Below are positions 7,597 through 17,520 of a DNA stretch of 64,000 nt, piece after piece. The DNA lies in assembly GCF_021044425.1 (NCBI RefSeq), contig NZ_JAJNEC010000005.1, forward strand, positions 2,232,001 through 2,296,000. Direction: 5' to 3'. The translations under genes were made by a program, and so were the position numbers. How positions within the stretch are numbered: position 1 is the stretch's first letter; each line of letters starts with the position of its first letter. Below the pieces are notes generated by a model, which saw nothing but the letters and a program-made list of their open reading frames with translations, ran no database searches and was not told the origin of the DNA. The stretch comes from Niabella pedocola. Its GTDB lineage: Bacteria; Bacteroidota; Bacteroidia; Chitinophagales; Chitinophagaceae.

Positions 7597-10500
7597 ATGA
7601 GAATGACTATGAAGAAGGTTGCGTTATCAATCAGCCTGTTAATATTGTTGGTCTCAGGTGCCGTTGCTCAGATTAATTTATCAAAGCCTGTAGGCGTGCT
7701 GGATGGCAAGCCGGAAGTATCGCTGGATGGGGCTGCTACGTATAGTGTTCCGGTGGAGGTGCCGAAGGGTGTTGCAGGCATGCAGCCAACCCTGGCGATC
7801 AGCTATAATTCGAGGACAACGGATGGGCTGGCAGGTTGGGGCTGGAACCTTTCCGGCCTGAGTGGTATTACGAGGGGTAACCAGACAAAGTATCATAACG
7901 GTTTAACGATACCGGTCCGTTTTAATGCCGATGATAATTTTTACCTGGATGGGCAGCTGCTTATGCCGACAAGTGGTACGAACGGGGGCAATGGGACGGT
8001 GTATGAAACAGAGGCAAAAACCTATAGTAAGATCGAGTCCTTTGGATCGGTTAACGGGGATCCCGATTGGTGGCGTGTTACGTCTAAAGATGGCTCTGTA
8101 ATGGAGTACGGCGTGCAGACAAATGACCGGTTACGATCTACGGCGAACTTTTCCTGGTTTATTTCTTCGGCAAAGGATGTCAATAACAATGCGATTACGT
8201 ATAACTACTACCAGTATGATAATGATATCTATCTTGATAACCTCACATATTCCAATATAACAATACAACTGAATTATGGATGGAAGCAGAATACGAGCGT
8301 TGCATTTGTGGGAGGCGTAGGCTTCAAAGGTTCCCATATTTTAACCATGATAACCATTAATATTGATGGTGTTCGCCAGTTAGATTATAAACTGAACCAG
8401 GAGGTAAAGCTGAAGCGCCATTACCTGAAGAGCATAGAACTGGTGGGGACAGATAATGTAAGTTCGGTGCTGACAAATTTTGACTATGGTAATGTGGATG
8501 GAGAAGAAGGTTCTTCTATGACTTCGGGTTATTACAGTACTTTAAATAGTTATGGTGTGACATTGGTTCCGGGGGACTATGACGGGGATGGCCGGACCGA
8601 TTTATTGGTGGCAGATAAACAGGCGCGCCTTAATAAGGATTACACTGTAATCGACAGTGTAACCTCTCAGCGGTATGATATTATTACAGATATCCTACCG
8701 GGAAGTGGGTTTTCTTCCCAGTTAAAATGGAGCCAGAACCTGCCCCAGGCCTCCTATGTAAAACAGAATGATCTGACGAGCCCCTATGCAAGCTATCCAA
8801 CCGACTTTAATGGTAACGGCCGGGAAGGGTTGATCCGGTCTCAGAACATCAATCATAAATTTCAGGATTCGAGGGGTGATTGGCATGAGGATGGAATGAG
8901 CTATACACAAAATCTGGCCATAGATAAATTTGAACCCAATGGTTCGGGTGGGATAACGGGTGATACGACACATCTTTCTTTACCGTATTCGATGGGATAT
9001 ACCTATAATTTCTATTTAAAGGATGCAAATTCCTTTGTTCAGGGCGATTTTGATGGAGATGGAAAGGGCGATGAGATCTCGATTATGGGGTATAAATACC
9101 AGAGCGGTGAGCATATTGAAGAAAAAAGAGACTGTTTTTTCTGCGGTTGGTATGTTTACCGCAGAACACCGATATATGATTATACCTATAAGGCCTTTTT
9201 TACCAATACATCAAATGGTTATTATAATAGTGAGATCCTGGGGTTGGGCAATGAGGCAAAAGATGCAAAGGCTATTTATGCTATAGATTTTGATGGTGAT
9301 GGCAAACAGGAGTTGATTATTTTTAAGGCGTACAGTTATCTTGTATATGCAATAAATCCGATTTCAGCGACTTCGGGATATAGTTTCCAGGCAACGCAGA
9401 TACTGAATGCAAGCAATATCTCATATAATAGTTATAAGCAGGTAATGGCGGGGGATTTTAATGGGGATAAGAAAACAGATGTTGCTTGCATCAGTAACAA
9501 CTCAAGCTATGCTACAGTATTTTATAGTTCTGGTACGGATTTTAAATCTGCGCCACTCTATCTTCAGTATACTCCTAATTTTGATTACAAGTTTGCAAAA
9601 CTACCCGGCGCAATACCTCGTCCGGCAAGATTTGTGGCAGCAGATCTAAACGGAGACGGGTTAACAGATATATTTCAGTCTGATACCTATACAGAATCTT
9701 ATTCGATATATGTGGGCGGTGGAGGATCTTATTCATCTTTTAACGACAACGGCGGGTATGAATGTAACAATGGGACCTGTACCTATTATAATGTAAAGCA
9801 GCGCCAGGCGGTGTACTACTCCAAGGGGCTGGATTATTATGAAAATTATCAGCCCACCCAAACTACCTATGTATGTGCAAGTGACTGGAATGATTTCTCA
9901 TATCAGCACCCTGATGCAATGATTGTATACTCGGATTATGGGGGTTGTTACGATCCCTATACCGGTCAGCCGACAGACAACTATTATGTGGAATATGATT
10001 ATCAGCCGGTAACCAACTACTACGCCATAAACACAATAGTCACAAGCGCTTACAGTATTAATAATACACCATATTTTCCTTTGAGTATCGGTGATTTTGA
10101 CGGCGATGGTAAACAGGAGTTACTCCAGGGAGACCGGCAGCAATATTATTTGGTTAATGGAACCAATGGCATTGGAAGTTTGGGCAATGTGAGTTTATTG
10201 AATAAGGTAACGGATGGTTTTGGCAATGAGACGACCTTTACCTATGGGTCGCTGGCAGAGAAGAGCAGCAGTCCGATATATACAACCACCGGCGCGTTAA
10301 CCAACAACTACCCTATTAATGTAATGGCCGTGCCCGTTAAAGTAGTAAAAACGTTTCAATCTCCAGATGGCATTGGTGGTGCTGTAACGCGAAGTTACAA
10401 ATATGAGGATCTGGTATTAGACCGGCAGAAAGGGCTTTTGGGCTTTGCTAAAATGACAACGTCATCAACTCTTGGTGATAAATCTGAGTCAATAAGTCTG

Positions 10501-13500
10501 TTGAATAGCTATTATCGGTTGTTACTATCCAAAACCAATAATACATACCTCAACGATACACTGCTCAGCACATCGGTTATCACCAATACCATTGTGCCAT
10601 TGAGTACTTCAGCTACAAGGTATTATACTTCGTTTAATCGGGTTAAGGTGCAACCCTCGGTGAGCGTTGAGCGTAATTTGATTAGTGGTGCCGCAATTAA
10701 GAGAGAGTTGAGTTATGACAGCTATGATAACGTGACGCAACAAGTGATCAAGACCGGTTACTGGAACGGTTCGGATGTAACAGAACTAGAAGCAGAAACT
10801 ACAACTACCCAATACACGCAGACAGGCAAAGCGCTGGTACCCATTTTCGCCACCCAGGTTACTGTCGGCAATACAAAAGGCAGTAGTACGTCCAGTAAGA
10901 TCAGTACAATGGCCTACACGTCGGATCGGGGGTTATTACAAAGTAGAACCGAATGGGCTACCACGCCGATAGCGGCTACAACCTCGTATACCTATAATAA
11001 CTATGGCAATGCCACACAAATGGTAAATGCAGTGCCAGGCAAGCCAGACCTAACGACAACATATACTTATGACGCTGCACAGAAGTTTGTAACCAACACA
11101 GTTGCGAGTTGTGCCGGCATCGTTAACACCAGTTCGACCACCTATCATCCACTATGGGCTACGCTGTTGACAAAGACAGAGGGTGATGGTACAACGGGAA
11201 GCCTGACCACAACTTATGAATATGATGCAACAGGAAAAATAAAAAAAACTACAACTCCCCTTGGACATATTATCAATGAAGGCGATACATGGGATGTAGA
11301 TAATAATGTTGGCGGAACTCGAATCTATTATCACTTTATTGATTACCCAGATGGTGTGAAGGCTGACCAAAAAGTATGGTATGACCGTCTGGGTCGGCCA
11401 GTCAAAACTCAGGTATTGGGCTGGAATAACCAATGGACTACACAAACACAAAACTATGATAGCAAGGGTAGGGAGCTGTCCGCAACATCTCCATACTATG
11501 TTGGTGAAGATGTGCTTACAACGACCAATGTTTACGGAGGACCATTCGGTCAGTTATCAGCAACGATTACCCCCCATGGCACCTCGACTTTGGCGTATAG
11601 TTATCCAGGATCCGGGCAGATCATCATTACTCAAACCAATCCTGCTGGTCAGGTAATTAGCAACAAGAAGGACGCAATTGGACTGACAACTGAAACCACA
11701 GATCATGGAGGAACGATCATATATGATTACAATGAAAAGGGAGCCTTGCGTGGTACCGCAGTCAATGGGACAACAATGCAGACAGTGACCTACGACGCTT
11801 ATGGTAGGAAAATTCAACTTGCAGATGCCAATGCAGGGACTTCGACTTATCAATATGATGCCGCAAACATGCTGACCCAACAGACTGATGCCAATGGTAA
11901 AATGACCAGTTTTACATACGATGGAGTAGGGCGAATAACCAGTAGAACTACTGTAGAAGGTACCATAACTTATCAATATTACAACACATCAAATAACAAG
12001 GCACTTTGGAAGGCATATAATGCGAATCATATAAAAGAAATCGTATACGACAACTATCGGCGTGTTAGCACGGAAACTGAGACAATAAGCGGCGAAGGCA
12101 ACTTTACAACCACGTATAACTATGATGCTAATGATAATCTGGCGTCGACTACATATCCAAGTGGTACTATCGTGCAGCAAACCTATAATAATGCAGGTAT
12201 GCTGGCTACTGTAACGAGTGCCGGACAAACGCTTTATAATGCAACGGATTATAATGGTTTTGGTAAGGCTTCTGGATACTATTTGGCAAATGGTTTGCAA
12301 AGTACAATAACATATACAAAAGGGTTACCGACTAAATATTATACTTCAGGCATACAGGATCTGCGTTTTGACTTTGATCTTGCAACCGGGAATTTAAACT
12401 CTCGCTATGATGCCATGCGCGGCCTGACTGAAGTCTTTACTTACGACAATCTCAATCGCCTCACTACTGCCGCGGTAAATGGCACACAGCAGTTCGCCAT
12501 TAGTTATGATGGTTCGGGCACGTCACAAAGTGTTGGCAATATAGTTTCAAAGTCAGATATCGGAAGTTATACTTACATGACGGCCAAACCAAACGCGGTT
12601 GCCTATGTAAGCCCGATGGCGGGAGCCTCTCCTTTAATAAATGATGCCGCATTAAGTGTTAGCTATAGCAGCTTCCAGCGGCCTTTGCAAATAGTAAAAG
12701 GAGCAAACACATTGGATCTTACCTATGGCGTAGATGACGAACGTATAAAGACCGTGCAGAGTGTCGGCGGTGTGTTAGAAACGAAACTGTTTATAGGAAA
12801 CTACGAAAGGCAGGTGCTGAATGGGGGAAGTACAGTAAATCACATAATATATGTACAAGGAGGCAACGGTCTTTGTGCAATGATCGTAAATGGTGCGCCG
12901 CATGCAGTTTATACGGATTATCTGGGAAGTATTTTAACTGTGACTGATGCCAGTGGAACAGTGGTTGCCCAGCAGAATTTTGACGCGTGGGGACGAAAGA
13001 GGGATCCGAATAACTGGACATATGCAGGAGTATCATCAGTACCGGCATGGCTATATCGAGGTTATACAGGTCATGAGCAACTGGAGGCATTTGAGCTGAT
13101 TAACATGAATGCACGACTGTATGACCCCTACACGGGAAGAATGTTAAGCCTGGATAACTATAGCGGATACCTTGCCGGAACTCAAGGATTGAATCGGTAT
13201 TCTTATGCCAATAATAACCCGCTTAAGTTTATAGATCCCTCCGGTGAAGTATTTGGTATCGACGATGCGCTTATTATCTTGGCAATGGCCTATTTTGGAG
13301 GTGTACAAGCAAACTTTTTTAGTGCGTCTGAAAATGGTGGTAATCCTTTTAATCCTGGTGATTGGAATTGGAAAAGCCCTAGTACTTATATCGGCATTGG
13401 TTCTGGTGCGCTGTCGGGGATGGGTATGGCTGGAATTCAATTACCAACTCTTTTCCCTCAAATTGACGGTATCATACCCAGAGGTCTCTTTCAAGCCGGC

Positions 13501-14163
13501 GAGAATGTATTAATAAATGGCATTGCCAATACTGTTACTGGAGAACCATTCTTTAAAAATTGGGGAGGGGTAGCACTTTCTGGTTTTGTTTATGGGGGAA
13601 TTTCTGGGTATAATTTGGCAAATGAACACAGCAAAAATTTGTGGTGGGGATCTGACGTAGGATATAATAGAAATAAATGGTCTTTTTTTAATAGTGACAT
13701 TCCCGATGAAACGATTGATTTTCGCATTCCCAGTGTTGGTTCGAAACTGGAAAACGATTGTGTTCCAACCACGTTTGCTGAAATTGAGACAAGACGAGGA
13801 GATGCGAGAACCTATGAGAATTTTAAAACACTCACAAAGTATCAGGATGATATAGGCGTTTCGACATCTGGGGTATCATATCGAAAATTGGTTAATGGCA
13901 CGTTTACCGATGTTAGCCAGCTAAAGCCTAACGAATATGGTAAGTTGTTTGATGCAAACTACATGCGTAATGCCGCAAATAATGGAGAGGTATTTTCGGT
14001 GCATTTTGGAGGGGTTACAACTGCACATGCAGATAATGTGAGGACCTTGCAAGTTTTTTATGGAAATCCTACAAAAAATAGATTGACGTTTAGGCAAAGT
14101 AGTTATAACTTTACTAATTCTACTAAAGGCCTTTCTATTTTGAGTATATTTAGGTTCTTTTAA
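7597..14163 (+). CDS. Giant SpvB/FG-GAP/RHS polymorphic toxin with papain-like C-terminal tip
   Basis: 2188 residues from ATG 7597 (7552 and 7609 are alternatives; MKKVALSISLLILLVSGAVA is the signal peptide). Order: SpvB N-terminal region (about 25-290, VPKGVAGMQPTLAISYNS, GLAGWGWNLSG); seven or so FG-GAP/VCBS calcium-type motifs (GDYDGDGRTDLLVAD, GDFDGDGKGDEI, ADLNGDGLTDIF, ~326-850); a long run of YD repeats; the RHS-associated core (YDPYTGRMLSLD ... NNNPLKFIDPSGE, ~1842-1884); then a unique tip (1885-2188). The tip has NDCVPTT (Cys2055), AHADN (His2144) and YGNP (Asn2157), an arrangement like papain/C39-fold peptidases. Delivery of the tip into a rival cell is inferred from the family. Confidence 0.88.
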   Translation: MRMTMKKVALSISLLILLVSGAVAQINLSKPVGVLDGKPEVSLDGAATYSVPVEVPKGVAGMQPTLAISYNSRTTDGLAGWGWNLSGLSGITRGNQTKYHNGLTIPVRFNADDNFYLDGQLLMPTSGTNGGNGTVYETEAKTYSKIESFGSVNGDPDWWRVTSKDGSVMEYGVQTNDRLRSTANFSWFISSAKDVNNNAITYNYYQYDNDIYLDNLTYSNITIQLNYGWKQNTSVAFVGGVGFKGSHILTMITINIDGVRQLDYKLNQEVKLKRHYLKSIELVGTDNVSSVLTNFDYGNVDGEEGSSMTSGYYSTLNSYGVTLVPGDYDGDGRTDLLVADKQARLNKDYTVIDSVTSQRYDIITDILPGSGFSSQLKWSQNLPQASYVKQNDLTSPYASYPTDFNGNGREGLIRSQNINHKFQDSRGDWHEDGMSYTQNLAIDKFEPNGSGGITGDTTHLSLPYSMGYTYNFYLKDANSFVQGDFDGDGKGDEISIMGYKYQSGEHIEEKRDCFFCGWYVYRRTPIYDYTYKAFFTNTSNGYYNSEILGLGNEAKDAKAIYAIDFDGDGKQELIIFKAYSYLVYAINPISATSGYSFQATQILNASNISYNSYKQVMAGDFNGDKKTDVACISNNSSYATVFYSSGTDFKSAPLYLQYTPNFDYKFAKLPGAIPRPARFVAADLNGDGLTDIFQSDTYTESYSIYVGGGGSYSSFNDNGGYECNNGTCTYYNVKQRQAVYYSKGLDYYENYQPTQTTYVCASDWNDFSYQHPDAMIVYSDYGGCYDPYTGQPTDNYYVEYDYQPVTNYYAINTIVTSAYSINNTPYFPLSIGDFDGDGKQELLQGDRQQYYLVNGTNGIGSLGNVSLLNKVTDGFGNETTFTYGSLAEKSSSPIYTTTGALTNNYPINVMAVPVKVVKTFQSPDGIGGAVTRSYKYEDLVLDRQKGLLGFAKMTTSSTLGDKSESISLLNSYYRLLLSKTNNTYLNDTLLSTSVITNTIVPLSTSATRYYTSFNRVKVQPSVSVERNLISGAAIKRELSYDSYDNVTQQVIKTGYWNGSDVTELEAETTTTQYTQTGKALVPIFATQVTVGNTKGSSTSSKISTMAYTSDRGLLQSRTEWATTPIAATTSYTYNNYGNATQMVNAVPGKPDLTTTYTYDAAQKFVTNTVASCAGIVNTSSTTYHPLWATLLTKTEGDGTTGSLTTTYEYDATGKIKKTTTPLGHIINEGDTWDVDNNVGGTRIYYHFIDYPDGVKADQKVWYDRLGRPVKTQVLGWNNQWTTQTQNYDSKGRELSATSPYYVGEDVLTTTNVYGGPFGQLSATITPHGTSTLAYSYPGSGQIIITQTNPAGQVISNKKDAIGLTTETTDHGGTIIYDYNEKGALRGTAVNGTTMQTVTYDAYGRKIQLADANAGTSTYQYDAANMLTQQTDANGKMTSFTYDGVGRITSRTTVEGTITYQYYNTSNNKALWKAYNANHIKEIVYDNYRRVSTETETISGEGNFTTTYNYDANDNLASTTYPSGTIVQQTYNNAGMLATVTSAGQTLYNATDYNGFGKASGYYLANGLQSTITYTKGLPTKYYTSGIQDLRFDFDLATGNLNSRYDAMRGLTEVFTYDNLNRLTTAAVNGTQQFAISYDGSGTSQSVGNIVSKSDIGSYTYMTAKPNAVAYVSPMAGASPLINDAALSVSYSSFQRPLQIVKGANTLDLTYGVDDERIKTVQSVGGVLETKLFIGNYERQVLNGGSTVNHIIYVQGGNGLCAMIVNGAPHAVYTDYLGSILTVTDASGTVVAQQNFDAWGRKRDPNNWTYAGVSSVPAWLYRGYTGHEQLEAFELINMNARLYDPYTGRMLSLDNYSGYLAGTQGLNRYSYANNNPLKFIDPSGEVFGIDDALIILAMAYFGGVQANFFSASENGGNPFNPGDWNWKSPSTYIGIGSGALSGMGMAGIQLPTLFPQIDGIIPRGLFQAGENVLINGIANTVTGEPFFKNWGGVALSGFVYGGISGYNLANEHSKNLWWGSDVGYNRNKWSFFNSDIPDETIDFRIPSVGSKLENDCVPTTFAEIETRRGDARTYENFKTLTKYQDDIGVSTSGVSYRKLVNGTFTDVSQLKPNEYGKLFDANYMRNAANNGEVFSVHFGGVTTAHADNVRTLQVFYGNPTKNRLTFRQSSYNFTNSTKGLSILSIFRFF

Positions 14164-14176
14164 AAACAGATTGTTT

Positions 14177-15016
14177 ATGAAGATCAGGTATTTATTTTTC
14201 TCTTTGCTTACGATTTTGCCTTTCCAGAAGTCGAAAGCACAGGCCGTTGTCGAGCAACTGAAGCGATTTTATAAGAAAGCGGATGTTAATTGTTATTTGG
14301 CGAAGATTGAGAAAAATGTAAACGATTATTTTGTTTTAGAAAATAAAAATTGGGGGCGGGATAAAAATGGCATCCCTCCAGATAAGGTTGATTTACATGA
14401 TAATAAAATTGTTTACTACCGATATGGCAATGGGGGTAAATTAAGCCATAAAGATGAATACAAAGTTGTTCCAATGTTAACTGTTCAATTTGTAGATACT
14501 GAATCTTTAAAAGAAAAGGAGGACATCTACAAACACATAACTATCGACAGTTCAATAATTTTTACTCTTGCTTGTGTTGATGATAAAATGAAGACAATGG
14601 CATTTGCTAATTTTTATGGGGGCACATTTGGATATCTCGATTTAGAACAGGGATTTAATCGAAAGGGATCTTTAAATATCCCTAATCTTAAACAGGTAAT
14701 AAATAACATAAATAAACATAATCCTGAGTTGATACTATATAGTCAAGCTTTAGCGACTCATAGTAATGGAGTTACTGGAACTTCTGACTCTAATGGCTTC
14801 ATGTTTATTAAAAACGGGAAAATTTATGTATTTAGGGTTAATGAAAGGGATGTTTATGAACTGAATGATTTTATTAATAAATTTTTTACCTTAAATAGGA
14901 TTCGAGATCTTAACGAAGCTTCTGTTCCTTTGATTTATCAAAAGGGAGAGTTGACTCGACGAACAGGAAATACACCAGAAATGGAAAAGCTAAGCTGTCC
15001 GGAAGTTTCCAGGTAA
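14177..15016 (+). CDS. Secreted protein, candidate immunity partner of the RHS1 tip
   Basis: 279 residues from ATG 14177 (the TTG at 14171 adds only two residues). Signal peptide MKIRYLFFSLLTILPFQKSK. No family recognised; lysine/asparagine-rich with a beta-rich C-terminal half (NGFMFIKNGKIYVFRVNER). It begins 13 bases after the RHS1 stop, the usual place for the cognate immunity gene, and its AT-rich composition matches the tip. A periplasmic inhibitor of the peptidase-like tip is inferred. Confidence 0.6.
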   Translation: MKIRYLFFSLLTILPFQKSKAQAVVEQLKRFYKKADVNCYLAKIEKNVNDYFVLENKNWGRDKNGIPPDKVDLHDNKIVYYRYGNGGKLSHKDEYKVVPMLTVQFVDTESLKEKEDIYKHITIDSSIIFTLACVDDKMKTMAFANFYGGTFGYLDLEQGFNRKGSLNIPNLKQVINNINKHNPELILYSQALATHSNGVTGTSDSNGFMFIKNGKIYVFRVNERDVYELNDFINKFFTLNRIRDLNEASVPLIYQKGELTRRTGNTPEMEKLSCPEVSR

Positions 15017-15419
15017 GAGGAACAACGTAAAGTTGAATATTAAAACAATTGATGTTTTCGACAAGAGCCCTTTTCAATTATTCAGAAATTCTTTTAATTT
15101 CTTCGAAAAGAGGTGAGTTTATACCATCAAGCGCTGGATTGAAAATTGTGTTCACAAGGTTCCAATATTTTCTTGTGTAGGTTTCAGAAGTTTAGTTATT
15201 ATCAGTGATAATCGATAAAGAATACAATGAAGCTGCAGCATACTCAAACAATGCCCTTTGCCTATAAAGGCTCAAAAAAAGTACATGCCTAACATATTTT
15301 TTTATTTTGTTGGGCTGATGGGTTTCTTGAGCGACAACTTTAAATTGACAAGTGTAAATAGACCATCAGCGAAAGGATTTGGCGTGTTACCCTATAAAGA
15401 ATAAAATCCCCCTCTGACG
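15017..15419. other. Gene-free AT-rich spacer
   Basis: No ORF with coding character was found here. A GCTGATGGG block at 15314-15322 recurs at about 35130 beside the third copy of the hairpin element, hinting that the homology between the two cassette junctions reaches beyond that element. Confidence 0.4.
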
Positions 15420-15471
15420 CAGGTCTGTCGTCAGGGGTTGTGCATGGCTACCTGTGCTCTCCTATTACTTA
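15420..15471 (+). repeat. Cassette-junction hairpin element, copy A
   Basis: Shares GGTCTGT, a TTGTGCATGG-type block, CCTGTGC and TTACTTA in the same order and spacing with 16135-16185 (B) and 34984-35038 (C). CAGGT (15420-15424) pairs with ACCTG (15450-15454). It lies between the RHS1 immunity candidate and the colicin-D-like tip. Different frames are interrupted in the copies, so it is not conserved as protein. Confidence 0.6.
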
Positions 15472-15474
15472 TAG

Positions 15475-15782
15475 TGGTTACCAAGGGGGACGCATGCTAT
15501 GGCAACTATAGTAGCAGAAGGTGGAGGCGAGATCAGCAAGGTGTTACTTCGTACCAACTCACAATTGCAGAAAAAATTATGAAGCATGGTCCTGGCTTCG
15601 GAGTGTTTGGCAAATGGAATCCTGCCAAAAACGCGGAATTTAATGCGGCTATTCATCGGCACATTAACGCTACTGGGGTTCGGATGATAAATGGTATATA
15701 TGAGGAAAAAGCTGTAATTCATTACGTGAACCCTAGTACAGGAGTAAATGTATTTTCTTCACCAAACAGGAAACTTCATTAG
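15475..15782 (+). pseudogene. Orphan colicin-D-like tRNase tip, frameshifted
   Basis: Two frames join into one toxin tip. Frame 1 (ATG 15499) reads GGGEISKVLLRTNSQLQKK. At the A6 run 15571-15576 it must shift by one base to continue IMKHGPGFGVFGKWNPAKN, AAIHRHINATG, HYVNPSTGVNVFSSP. The second part has the layout of the colicin D C-terminal RNase domain (KHxxDFG, GxWN, F--AI--HI, HYxNPxTGxNV), which cuts tRNA-Arg anticodon loops. No RHS core precedes it, so it is a displaced tip. A single lost A would account for the break; sequencing error is possible. Confidence 0.7.
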
Positions 15783-15842
15783 CGGTTGGAACTAAATTCT
15801 GCACAATTTGATAATGTTCTAACACGGGGGAAGGGTATAGAT

Positions 15843-16091
15843 ATGGAAAATAATAAAAACAATGAACGCATTCTGTTACTTCAGTTGAGTAGTGATGAAG
15901 CAATAGTCTTATTGGAATGGTTAATTAACTTTAATCAAAAAGAGCATAATGAACTTTTTGAGGACCAAGCTGAAAAGAGAGCTCTTTGGAATTTAGAAGC
16001 ACTTTTGGAGAAAAATGTTCCTGAGATACTTAACCCTGACTATCTGGAAATTCTTGCCAAAGCTAGAGAAAAATTGAGGGACGATGTCTAA
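15843..16091 (+). CDS. Small acidic protein, probable immunity to the colicin-D-like tip
   Basis: 82 residues from ATG 15843 (an upstream in-frame ATG at 15786 gives an unconvincing extension). Acidic, all-helical by appearance, cytoplasmic: LLLQLSSDEAIVLLEWL, FEDQAEKRALWNLEALLEK, LNPDYLEILAKAREKLRD. This resembles small proteins often found next to nuclease toxin tips; I know no formal name. It lies 60 bases after the tip stop. Cytoplasmic immunity fits an intracellular tRNase. Confidence 0.65.
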   Translation: MENNKNNERILLLQLSSDEAIVLLEWLINFNQKEHNELFEDQAEKRALWNLEALLEKNVPEILNPDYLEILAKAREKLRDDV

Positions 16092-16134
16092 CTCAGCACA
16101 TTAGTGGAAGTATTGAACACGGAGCGTTCTAGTG

Positions 16135-16185
16135 TCGGTCTGTAGTTAAGGTTTTGCATGGCCGACCTGCGCTATTCGTTACTTA
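16135..16185 (+). repeat. Cassette-junction hairpin element, copy B
   Basis: Second copy of the element at 15420-15471. TCGG (16135-16138) can pair with CCGA (16162-16165), replacing the CAGGT/ACCTG pair of copy A. It follows the colicin-D-like cassette. Confidence 0.6.
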
Positions 16186-16500
16186 TTTTTGCCATTTTAA
16201 TTTTCGCCCGTTTAATGAGTGGATGCAATTAACGGAAATATTAGTCAATAAACCTTCTTTGTCAGGCCTATCGCCCGGTGTATGTGCGGTGACCGAGTAA
16301 TGTATTAATCGTTACTCTTTTACTGCATTAGTTTTTGTTTCATTTCCTGTCGAAACAAAAAAGCGCCAATGAGTTTAGAAGCTTCCGTTTTATTTAGTAC
16401 GGAGTAGCATTGAACTAGCGTAACAGTGTACTGTTGTTAGTGCATTCAGTTGCCAGATAGGGTTATCCGGCGAGAACAAGGATTGCATAAAGCTCTTTGA
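16186..16500. other. Gene-free spacer between cassette debris
   Basis: No credible gene. Around 16349-16420 (TCGA, AAAAAAGCGCCAATGAG, TTTTATTTAG, GGAGTA) there is patchy similarity to 35041-35095 after copy C, suggesting that a longer ancestral junction has decayed in both places. Confidence 0.35.
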
Positions 16501-16991
16501 ATTATAGAGTCAGATATTTCCGAAGTACCCTTCAGTGCCGGCGGCCGAATTGGCATCTATTTCCGGCAAAGCAATGCCTACCGCTTCGAAATGCAGGACC
16601 ACCTGGGCAATGTGCTGGCCGTATAGGTAAAAACAAGTCCCGATGGCCATCGGGAACAGCACAGATTATGTGGTCTCCCGGGATTACTATCCCTTTGGAA
16701 TGGAAATCGCGGAGAGAAGTTATACCGATGCGGATGGATACCGCTATGGATACCAGGGAAAATATGCAGAGAAGGATCCGGAAACGGGATGGAATGCGTT
16801 TGAGCTGAGGATGTATGATAGCCGGGTGGGCAGATGGTTGAGTATGGATCTCAAGGGGCGAATTTTTAAGCTTTTATGTGGCGATGGGCAATAAACCGGT
16901 GAATAAGACGGATCCAAGTGGCGGCCGCGCAAATCCTGCCGGAGCAAGTGCGGCAGACTTGCAAGTCTCTGAAAATTCTGGGGCAGAATAA
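16501..16991 (+). pseudogene. RHS-associated core remnant, broken in three frames
   Basis: Frame 1 from 16501 reads SEVPFSAGGRIGIYF then YRFEMQDHLGNVLAV and stops at TAG 16624. The next frame (about 16643-16870) reads DYVVSRDYYPFGMEIAER, YGYQGKYAEKDPETGWNAFE and RMYDSRVGRWLSMD. The third (from 16875) reads YVAMGNKPVNKTDPSGG and ends at TAA 16989. Together they are a textbook RHS core (DHLGNV, YYPFGM, YDSRVGRWLSMD, NPVNKTDPSG) with one stop and two frameshifts. After DPSGG only ~20 linker residues remain, so the toxin domain has been lost. Confidence 0.88.
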
Positions 16992-17049
16992 GCAATATAT
17001 CTTTGAATCATTTAATAAAATTCCAATTTGTGCTACGAAATATAAAATA

Positions 17050-17520
17050 ATGGGTATTATAATTGAAAATAAAAGCATTTGTCCAATTTGTAAACTTGTT
17101 TTGAATAATGAGAAACCATATCATATATTTCCTCCGCTAATCAGTAATATTCTTGATGATCTATATTTATTTAGTGATGCCGGCGTTCATATAGACTGTC
17201 TCAATAAAAGTGTGCTTAAAACAAAATTATTTTACCATTTGAAAATCTATAAACGTCGAATGTTAAACCAAGCAGCGATATGCGCGGTTAGCGGAGAAGT
17301 TATTAGTCAGGCCGATTTGGTTTCCTTTGGTTTACTTACTTCTAATGAGGCAGATTCGTTATATCAGTATAACTATATGACTTTTAATAGAAGAAATATA
17401 TCTAGATGGCCACAGAAGGAAGAGTTTATAATAGTGGCAGAGGACTTCCTGCGGCGTGGAAAATGGAGTAGCGCTTGTGGGCTTAATTATTTAGAATATG
17501 TCTTGGATGTAATAAAATAA
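17050..17520 (+). CDS. Zinc-ribbon-like cassette protein, possible orphan immunity
   Basis: 156 residues from ATG 17050. Cysteine pairs CPIC (near residue 12) and HIDC (near 51) plus ICAVSGE (near 80) suggest a treble-clef or zinc-ribbon site. No family recognised. It follows the tipless RHS core remnant and is AT-rich like the other cassette genes, so it is probably the leftover partner of the lost tip. No signal peptide. Confidence 0.5.
   Translation: MGIIIENKSICPICKLVLNNEKPYHIFPPLISNILDDLYLFSDAGVHIDCLNKSVLKTKLFYHLKIYKRRMLNQAAICAVSGEVISQADLVSFGLLTSNEADSLYQYNYMTFNRRNISRWPQKEEFIIVAEDFLRRGKWSSACGLNYLEYVLDVIK

Noticed and set aside
15438..15782. Single 114-residue ORF from ATG 15438
   Set aside because: Its first third is out of frame with the toxin tip; the sensible reading starts in another frame and shifts at 15571-15576.
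16497..16808. 103-residue ORF on the plus strand
   Set aside because: Wrong frame across the RHS core remnant; the true core motifs lie in the other two frames.
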